Source of the DNA: Syntrophobacteraceae bacterium
GTDB lineage: Bacteria > Desulfobacterota > Syntrophobacteria > Syntrophobacterales > Syntrophobacteraceae
Direction of reading: 5' to 3'
NCBI GenBank assembly: GCA_025454175.1
Contig: JALOOX010000044.1
Span: forward strand, 1 to 51,819
Length of the DNA stretch: 51,819 nucleotides
Part shown: positions 15,289 to 21,797 of the stretch, piece by piece
Numbering within the stretch: the stretch's first letter is position 1
Layout: the number at the start of each line of letters is the position of its first letter
Made by a program: the position numbers and the translations under genes
Notes under the pieces: model-generated
What the model saw: the letters and a program-made list of their open reading frames with translations, nothing else
The model's database searches: none
Told to the model about the DNA's origin: nothing

Positions 15289-15531
15289 ATGTTCAATTTG
15301 GGAGCGATGCGGTTTGATCATGTGATAACGGAAGCCCTCGAACCGATGACGGGCGAGGACATTCGAGCCATTCGGGAGCGTGCGCACATGAGCCAAGCGG
15401 TCTTCGCCCACTACCTGAATCTGACCGCTGGGTATGTATCGCAGCCAAAGCGCGGCGAAAAACATCCGACAGGCGCTGTGCTGGCGCTCTTGGACGTGAT
15501 CCGCCGCAAGGGGATTGAGGTGGTTCTTTAG
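15289..15531 (+). CDS. XRE-family HTH protein, HigA/NadS-like antitoxin, orphan
   Basis: An 80-aa DNA-binding protein (if started at ATG 15289; a longer frame opens at 15226). Residues 20-75 form a helix-turn-helix: MTGEDIRAIRERAHMSQAVFAHYLNLTAGYVS, read in blocks, then PTGAVLALLDVIRRKGIEVVL. This matches antitoxins of HigBA/RelBE-type loci in which the antitoxin represses its own operon. The usual WEQG is replaced by PKRG. No toxin reading frame is found on either side; upstream is the recombinase remnant. It may be a left-over from a deleted pair or a free-standing regulator. Confidence 0.6.
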   Translation: MFNLGAMRFDHVITEALEPMTGEDIRAIRERAHMSQAVFAHYLNLTAGYVSQPKRGEKHPTGAVLALLDVIRRKGIEVVL

Positions 15532-15651
15532 ACATGTGAAGATTGCCTGACCGATGACGGTGCCGAAATCACTGCCACCGCTGACAGGAAATGGAAGAGA
15601 CTGAGGTTTCATGCCGTGATTTCGTTCAAGGAAAATCGGAGCTTGCCGTCA

Positions 15652-16305
15652 TCAGTGCTGGGGCGAGCCGTCGATCTTGATTTTGTCCCCGAGGAATCTG
15701 GGTGGAGTATCCAGAAGGTACACGTCCAGGATGGTCCTCACCCGCGCCAGCTGCTCCCGGTATCTTGTCAGGAGAGTGTCCGCGGCGGCGACCTCGCGGG
15801 CGTTGAAGCCGATAGCGTCGATCCCCTTGTGAAGCGCGATGAATATGGCTCGCTCGTTATGGAATTTCTGTGAGACAATCGTCAGGGAAGTCTGCCCAAA
15901 GACCTGTTGGGCCCGGACGATGGAATCCAGGGTCCGAAACCCCGCATAGTCGGAGTACACGCGGTTGGCGGGCACTCCGAGCTTCAGGAGGGCCTTTCTC
16001 ATGTCACGGGTCTCATTGTAGCGAAGGGTGCGGTTGTCGCCGCTGACCAGAAGGTAGTCGACCTTTCCCGCCATGTACAGGTCCGCGGCGGCCTGCATCC
16101 GGTTCACGAAAAACGGGTTGGGGCGCCCCTCGGTCGTCCGCCTGGAACATCCGAGGACCAGTCCCACCTTGCGATGGGGAACGTCCACCACATCGTCATA
16201 GTTGCGATCCCTGGCCGCGAACCTTACCAGCACTTCCGCCAGAAGGATCGCCGCCAGCGGAATCAAAGCCGCTCCAAGAACGAGGATTTTCGTTTTGCGT
16301 TTCAT
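15652..16305 (-). CDS. SanA/YdcF-like (DUF218) membrane-anchored protein
   Basis: A 217-aa protein with one N-terminal transmembrane helix (KILVLGAALIPLAAILLAEVLV) and a DUF218 domain facing the periplasm. Family features are VGLVLGCSRRT, NRMQAAADLYMAGKVDYLLVSGDN, and the MRKALLKLGVPANRV/TLDSIVRAQQVFG region. E. coli SanA is linked to envelope barrier function and vancomycin tolerance; the chemical activity is not settled. The start is at ATG 16305; a TTG three codons upstream is possible. It is divergent from the PEGA kinase, sharing a 210-bp gap. Confidence 0.82.
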   Translation of the reverse strand: MKRKTKILVLGAALIPLAAILLAEVLVRFAARDRNYDDVVDVPHRKVGLVLGCSRRTTEGRPNPFFVNRMQAAADLYMAGKVDYLLVSGDNRTLRYNETRDMRKALLKLGVPANRVYSDYAGFRTLDSIVRAQQVFGQTSLTIVSQKFHNERAIFIALHKGIDAIGFNAREVAAADTLLTRYREQLARVRTILDVYLLDTPPRFLGDKIKIDGSPQH

Positions 16306-16515
16306 CTCGCACAAGGTATTGAGATAGTCTCGCGCGCCAGGCCGTTGCGGCGTCGGATTTCGCTTGATTCGGCGCCCCTCCAGATGTTAGATAACTCATT
16401 GAGATTACTTTGTAAAATTTTTTCTTTCATGACACGTCCTCCGTGATCCGCACCGTGCCGGCTCTGCCATCCGAAAGCCTTTGCGGATCTGGTTGTCACA
16501 GGAAGCCGAACCCTT

Positions 16516-18927
16516 ATGAAATACGGTCGCTACGAGATCCTCAAGGAACTGGGGCGGGGTTCCATGGGGGTTGTTTACGAGGCCCACGACCCGCAGATCG
16601 ATCGCATCGTGGCGCTGAAGGTCCTGCGCCAGGATCGTCACGCCAGCGATGCATTCGTCAGGAGATTTCTCAAGGAGGCCAAAGCCATCGGGAGGCTGTC
16701 CCATTCCAACATCGTCACCGTCCACGATGTTGGAGAGGATCAGGGGACCATATACATCGCCATGGAGTTCCTGGAGGGGCGGCCGCTCAACGAGGTGATA
16801 GAGGAAAAGCGGTTCGGTTTCGAGGAAGTCCTCGATCTGGGTATCCAGATCGCCGAGACGCTCGACTACGCCCACGGCAAGGGAGTGGTTCACAGGGACA
16901 TCAAGCCGAGCAACATCCTGGTTCAGCCCAGGGGGCGCATCAAGATCACGGATTTCGGCATAGCCCACATCGAGGACCCTTCGGCAACCCTCCAGACCCA
17001 GGACGGCGAGATCCTGGGCACCCCCGCCTACATGTCGCCCGAACAGGTTCTCGGAAAGCCCGTCGACGGCCGATCCGACTTGTTCTCCCTCGGGGTCATC
17101 CTCTACGAGCTGAGCACGGGGACAAGACCCTTCGGGCGGCAGGGCAAAACCCTGGCGACTCTCTTCAACGAAATCACGAATACCGTTCCCCCGGAGCCGA
17201 CGGAGCTCAACAGCGCCCTGGATCCGAGACTGTCCAGGGTGATCATGAAGTGTTTGGCCAAGGATCCCCGGGAGCGCTACGCCACCGGGGAAGCTCTGGC
17301 GGATGCGCTGCGGGAATGCCGCGGGACGGAGACGGTCGTCATGCCCCCGACTCCGGTTTCCGTTCCTGAACCGGCTCCATCCGGACCATCGCGGACTCGA
17401 CTTCCCCTGCTGGCTCTACTGGTCACTCTCGGCCTGGGGGCCGCCGTTGCATTCCTTTACCCCGGCGCTCTCGACAGGATCACCGAGTGGCTGTGGAAGC
17501 CCCGTCCAGTGCAGATGGCCACGCTGAAGGCCGACAGTCTTCCCGAGGGCGCTGAGCTCTGGGTCGATGGATCCTTGCGGGGCAGGGCCCCTCTGGAAAT
17601 CCAGCTGGGCCTGGGAAAGCACTCGATGAGGGCCGTGGCGCCGGGCTATGAGGAATGGACGGAAACCCTGGATCTCGCCGAGCCCGGGGCTCACTCCCTG
17701 AAGATCGAGCTCAGGCGGAAAGTGGCCCTAGCGTTCCTGAGGGTTGAAAGCACGCCGCCCGGAGCCATGCTCTCCGTCAACGGCATTTCGGAGGGGAGAA
17801 CGCCCATCGGCCTCGAGCTCCCCCTGGGGGAGCATCGCGTGGCGTTGTCCCTTGAAGATCACGAGGAGTGGAACAGTCGCATCGAGCTGAGCGAGGAAAA
17901 GGAATATACCGTCACGGCCGGGCTCAAGCCCGTCACCGCGGTGCGGCAGGCGGTGCTGAAGGTGGAGACCGATCCCGTCGGCGCGGAGATCCTTGTGAAC
18001 GGCGAGCTCAAAGGGAGGGGGCCTGCGGAGGTCACCCTGCCCACTGGCAGGTACCTGGTGGCTTTGAGGCTCGAAGGTCATCTGGACTGGTCCGAAGAGA
18101 TGGACCTGGAGGAGGCCAGGAAGTACCCCGTGGTGGTGCGGCTTCAACCTGTGGCGACAAAGGCCAGGCTTTCAGTTCGCAGTGATCCCCCGGGAGCCGA
18201 GGTGCAGGTGGACGGCAGCCCTTTGGGGCGCACCCCCGTGTCGGCTGAATTCGCCACGGGTGTTCGGCGGTTGCGGGTCTTCCTGCCGGGGTACCAGGAG
18301 CACGCCCAAGAGGTGCGCCTCGATGAGCCAAGGGAATACGCCTTCGATCTCACCCTTCAGCGACTGGTGCGGGAGGGCTCTCTCAGGATCGAGACCAATC
18401 CCGCGGGAGCGGATGTATTTTTGAACGGAGAGCCCCGCGGAGTGACTCCTTTTGAATTGAAGATTCCCCCGGGTGAACATATTGTTAAGCTGAGACTTGA
18501 AAATCATGAGGAATGGCAGCAGCGTTTTCGGGTCGAGGACGGACAGGATCTTCCTTTGAGTGTGGATCTCCAGCCGGTGGTGAAGGAATCCATTCTGTCA
18601 CTGACGTCCGCCCCATCCAGCGCCAGCGTGTTCGTCGACGGTGCTTCAAAGGGAAAGACGCCAGTCAGGTTGAGGCTGCCTCCGGGCGACTACCGGGTAC
18701 AGCTTAAGCTGAGGAGCTACAAGGATTGGGAGACCAGGGTCCAGCTCGTTGAAGCCAGGGAATACCCCCTGAAGGCAACGCTCACGAAGGAAGATGCTCG
18801 AAGCAGGCCAACAACTCAGCAGGAGCCGACCCGCCGGCCCGGCACTTCCCGCACGCCGCCTCCGGAGCAGCCTCCGGCCAACGACTGGGGGATTGGAACT
18901 TATCGGGACAGACGCATCAATGAGTGA
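16516..18927 (+). CDS. Serine/threonine protein kinase with six PEGA repeats
   Basis: An 803-aa membrane-spanning signalling protein. The Hanks-type kinase domain (5-268) is complete: glycine loop GRGSMGVVY, ATP lysine in VALKV (35), HRDIKPSN with catalytic Asp128, DFG at 146-148, and GTPAYMSPEQ. A single transmembrane helix lies at about 296-315. Outside the membrane follow six PEGA-type domains of about 68 residues each (from about 336 to 775), each with a '.v.tdP.gA.v.vdG...G.tP' core and an 'LpxGeh.v.l...g...w' second half. A proline-rich tail ends the protein. PEGA domains usually contact cell wall or surface structures. The lipoprotein gene follows by 52 nt. Confidence 0.93.
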   Translation: MKYGRYEILKELGRGSMGVVYEAHDPQIDRIVALKVLRQDRHASDAFVRRFLKEAKAIGRLSHSNIVTVHDVGEDQGTIYIAMEFLEGRPLNEVIEEKRFGFEEVLDLGIQIAETLDYAHGKGVVHRDIKPSNILVQPRGRIKITDFGIAHIEDPSATLQTQDGEILGTPAYMSPEQVLGKPVDGRSDLFSLGVILYELSTGTRPFGRQGKTLATLFNEITNTVPPEPTELNSALDPRLSRVIMKCLAKDPRERYATGEALADALRECRGTETVVMPPTPVSVPEPAPSGPSRTRLPLLALLVTLGLGAAVAFLYPGALDRITEWLWKPRPVQMATLKADSLPEGAELWVDGSLRGRAPLEIQLGLGKHSMRAVAPGYEEWTETLDLAEPGAHSLKIELRRKVALAFLRVESTPPGAMLSVNGISEGRTPIGLELPLGEHRVALSLEDHEEWNSRIELSEEKEYTVTAGLKPVTAVRQAVLKVETDPVGAEILVNGELKGRGPAEVTLPTGRYLVALRLEGHLDWSEEMDLEEARKYPVVVRLQPVATKARLSVRSDPPGAEVQVDGSPLGRTPVSAEFATGVRRLRVFLPGYQEHAQEVRLDEPREYAFDLTLQRLVREGSLRIETNPAGADVFLNGEPRGVTPFELKIPPGEHIVKLRLENHEEWQQRFRVEDGQDLPLSVDLQPVVKESILSLTSAPSSASVFVDGASKGKTPVRLRLPPGDYRVQLKLRSYKDWETRVQLVEAREYPLKATLTKEDARSRPTTQQEPTRRPGTSRTPPPEQPPANDWGIGTYRDRRINE

Positions 18928-18979
18928 TTGATCGGGATCATTACCTGGTTCGTTGGAATCCAACAGAAGGAGGGAAGCC

Positions 18980-19660
18980 ATGAAGCGAGTGATATCTCTA
19001 ATGCTTTGCGTGACCCTGGCTGCGTTTTTCGCCGGGTGCGCCCCGCAGGCCACCAACACCGAGAGAGGGGCGGGCTACGGAGCCCTGACCGGAGCCGCGC
19101 TGGGAGGGGCCCTGGGACAGATCTTCGGTGGAGACACCAAGAGCACTCTCATCGGCATGGCGGTGGGAGCCGCGGCAGGCGCCATGGTCGGGGCCATGAT
19201 CGGGAATTACATGGACCGCAGGGAGCGCGATGCCATCGAGACGGCCAGGGTGTACGACTATCAGCCGGCCCAGGGTTCGCTGCTCAAACTGGAAGACGTG
19301 CGGGTCGAGCCGGAGGTCATCACTCCGGGCAAACCATCCAAGCTGGTCATGACCTACGCGGTTCTCGAGCCCGAGGCAGACAGGCCGATTCCGGTCACCG
19401 AGAGACGGCAGATCATCAGCGGTCAGGAAATGGTCAAGGAAATCGGCCCCAAGACGGTGGATCGCGTCCCGGGCACCTATTATTCGGAGCAGGAAGTCAC
19501 CTTCCCCAGGAACCTGCCGGAGGGAACCTACGCCATGAAAGGCGTCGTGGAAGCCAGCGGACGGACCAGCCAGCAGGATGCCTATTTCAGAGTGGCCCAC
19601 GTTCCCTCGGATTCCGGCTATGCCTACCTGATTCAAACCGTGGAGCCGCCGAGGAATTAG
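18980..19660 (+). CDS. Glycine-zipper lipoprotein
   Basis: A 226-aa outer-membrane-type lipoprotein. The signal peptide ends in a lipobox-like FAGC (Cys about 17), followed by a glycine-zipper segment (YGALTGAALGGALGQIFGG and GMAVGAAAGAMVGAMIG), as in 17-kDa surface antigen/OsmB-like proteins. The C-terminal half is a beta-rich domain of about 140 residues with PGKPSKLVMTYAV and an LPEGTYAMKGVVEA strand. A strong AGGAGGGA precedes the ATG at 18980. It sits between the PEGA kinase and the proteasome-like hydrolase, whose start codon follows its stop directly, so the three probably form one operon with an envelope role. Confidence 0.85.
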   Translation: MKRVISLMLCVTLAAFFAGCAPQATNTERGAGYGALTGAALGGALGQIFGGDTKSTLIGMAVGAAAGAMVGAMIGNYMDRRERDAIETARVYDYQPAQGSLLKLEDVRVEPEVITPGKPSKLVMTYAVLEPEADRPIPVTERRQIISGQEMVKEIGPKTVDRVPGTYYSEQEVTFPRNLPEGTYAMKGVVEASGRTSQQDAYFRVAHVPSDSGYAYLIQTVEPPRN

Positions 19661-20290
19661 ATGACTCAGGCGCTGGCGGGATATAACGAGAACGGCATTG
19701 TCCTGGCCACCGACAGCCGCGCAACGGTCTACACCAGGGAGGGCGAGAGGGAGTTCCTGAGCGTCGAGAAGCTCTACTCCATTGGAAAGCGCATGGCCAT
19801 CCTGAGCGGGGGCTCCGGCGTGAGCGTCACCCTCTCCCTGGCGTTGCGGCATCAGCTCATTCGCCGTGAAGGCCTGCTGGACGTGGATGAGATCGTCTCT
19901 TTTTCCCTGGACTTCCTGAGTCGGGGCTATGCGCTCCACCTGGAACAGCATGGCCCTGCCCGCGAGGGGCTCGGGCGCATCTACTTCATCCTGGCCGGGG
20001 TCTTCCCCGAAGCTCCTCCACCCGGCTACCAGCTGATTCTCATCGGCAGCGACGAAGACACCGTTCCGCTCCAGCGCTTGGGTGTGGGAAACGTCGTGGT
20101 GATGCCCCGCAACATGGGGATGGAAATTCGGCTTGCGAGGGCTCTTGCGCGGAACGGGCCTCTGGACGAGATCCTGGTGATGAGCCGGGAGTTCCTCGAG
20201 AAAACGGCGAAATCCGAAGATGTGGTCGGCCCCCCCTTCTTCTTCGCCACATTGACCAGGGAAGCCGGCTATCGCCAGGTGAAGCTTTAG
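19661..20290 (+). CDS. Proteasome-like N-terminal nucleophile hydrolase
   Basis: A 209-aa protein resembling 20S proteasome beta/HslV/Anbu subunits. If the initiator Met is removed, Thr becomes residue 1, and Asp17 and Arg19 (in ATDSRAT) fall where proteasome beta subunits have Asp17 and Arg19. The likely catalytic lysine is Lys36 in VEKLYSIGKRMAILSGG, equal to Lys33 after a 3-residue insertion, and SGG matches the oxyanion-loop glycine. No alpha subunit or ATPase is nearby. There is no propeptide or signal peptide. The ATG directly abuts the upstream stop codon; the end overlaps the convergent GH13 gene by 4 nt. Family inferred from motif spacing only. Confidence 0.7.
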   Translation: MTQALAGYNENGIVLATDSRATVYTREGEREFLSVEKLYSIGKRMAILSGGSGVSVTLSLALRHQLIRREGLLDVDEIVSFSLDFLSRGYALHLEQHGPAREGLGRIYFILAGVFPEAPPPGYQLILIGSDEDTVPLQRLGVGNVVVMPRNMGMEIRLARALARNGPLDEILVMSREFLEKTAKSEDVVGPPFFFATLTREAGYRQVKL

Positions 20291-21776
20291 AGCAGGACGC
20301 TGATATCGAGAACGTGGTAAGCCCAGGCCGGCATGTCCAGGTACAGGCCGGTCGAGAGGAGGCGGTCGCTTTCCCTGTCGTACACCCGTACACCTCCCGT
20401 CCCATGACGTCCTCGAGGCGCCAGAGGCGGCCCGGGAGCTCGGGGTGGGGAAGCCTCACGTAGCACTGCCCTTGATGGGGTGAGTAGTTCACCACCACCA
20501 GTCGGTGACCGCCCAGGGGGCTCATCCACCAGGCCGCGATGAAATTCTCCCAGGTCCAGTTCCCATCCCACGCGGCCATGCATTCCAGGAGCTGCCAGTT
20601 CCCCTCGCGAAACACCGGGTCCCGGAGGCATCGGAGCAGACGGTTATAGAAGGTCTGTATTTCTGGGCTCACGGGCTCTTCGGGGCGCCTCCCCAGATGG
20701 ACGGGCACCCTCACCGAAGCCCCCTCCAGCTGCCCCTGGTGAAAGAGGCGAAGGCCGGGAGCGCAGTAAGTGATCACAGCGGCGGCCCGATGCACCTCGG
20801 GTGAAAAGCGGGCGGCGGCCCGCACTTCGTCGTGATTCTCGAGAAAGCGGGCCGTGCGGTCCTGGTAGGTCATGTCGGCCAGCAGATGATCGTGGACCGG
20901 TCCCGCGAAGCCCTCCGCCAGCCGGTCGTAAAGCCTTTTATCATAGCAGAAATCAAAGCCTTCCTGCTGCAGCGTCCACTCGCGGTCCCAGTAGACCTCG
21001 GCCAGAAAGAGGCAGTCCGGTTGGTCCTGTCGAACGGCCCGTATGGCTTCGGGCCAGAAGGGAGCCGACCTCACTCCCCAGGTTCCCTCGAAAACATCCG
21101 GCAGTATCAGCATGGCCATATCACACCGGACCCCGTCACAGCGGCGGGCGACGCTCAGCAGCTCTTGAGACATGGTCTTGTGGATCGCGGGATTTCCATA
21201 GTCCAGCTGGAGGGTATCGGGCCACCCCGGAAAATCGGGGTCCCGACCATGCGCGAATATCCTCGTTTCCTCACCGCTCTCCAGCCTGACATAGTTGTCC
21301 GGGACATCGGCCAGATCTTTCTCGGTCCCCTGGATATAGTATTCGGGATGGGTCTGCACCCAGTGATGATCCAACGCCGTGTGGTTGGGCACGAAATCGA
21401 GCATCAGCCTGAGACCGCGTGCGGACATCCGGTCCCGCAGCCTTTTGAGGGCCTCATCTCCGCCGAAATCCTCATCAACGGCATAGGCCGCCACCGCAAA
21501 ACATGATCCGGTGATGTCCGCATCGTTCAGGTCGGGCAGGACCTGCTCAAATTTCCGACGCCACTCGGGATTGGACCGTAAAATCTCCCGGCTCCCGGCC
21601 CCTGTTTTCCACACCCCAAGAAGCCATATCCAGTCGAAGCCCATCTTCCTCCAACCATCCAGCTCCGCATCGGAAATATCATCCAGGAGCGCGGGGCGAC
21701 CCAGCCGCTTTGATATTTCATGGAGATGACACCGTGTATTGACTTCATACAAAGAGGGGTAGCGCAATGCGGCCAT
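20287..21776 (-). pseudogene. GH13 alpha-amylase-family enzyme, frameshifted by 8-bp duplication
   Basis: An alpha-glucan-active (beta/alpha)8-barrel enzyme with all four GH13 regions: DFVPNH at 127-132, GVRCDMA with nucleophile Asp219, LAEVYW with acid/base Glu260, and FLENHDE with His315/Asp316. At 20379-20394 an 8-bp unit is present twice in tandem. This throws the last 30 or so codons out of frame, so translation would run on to 20040, through the convergent gene. Removing one copy restores a 493-aa protein ending at 20287 with a normal beta-sandwich tail (STGLYLDMPAWAYHVLDI). The active site is unaffected, so activity may persist. The ATG has GGGGAGG upstream and lies 21 nt after the acyl-CoA synthetase gene. 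Confidence 0.85.
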
Positions 21777-21797
21777 CCGTATAATCCTCCCCTGGGC

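Noticed and set aside
12500..15650. Prophage or complete genomic island
   Set aside because: No integrase, capsid, terminase, attachment sites or flanking tRNA were seen; only decayed fragments are present.
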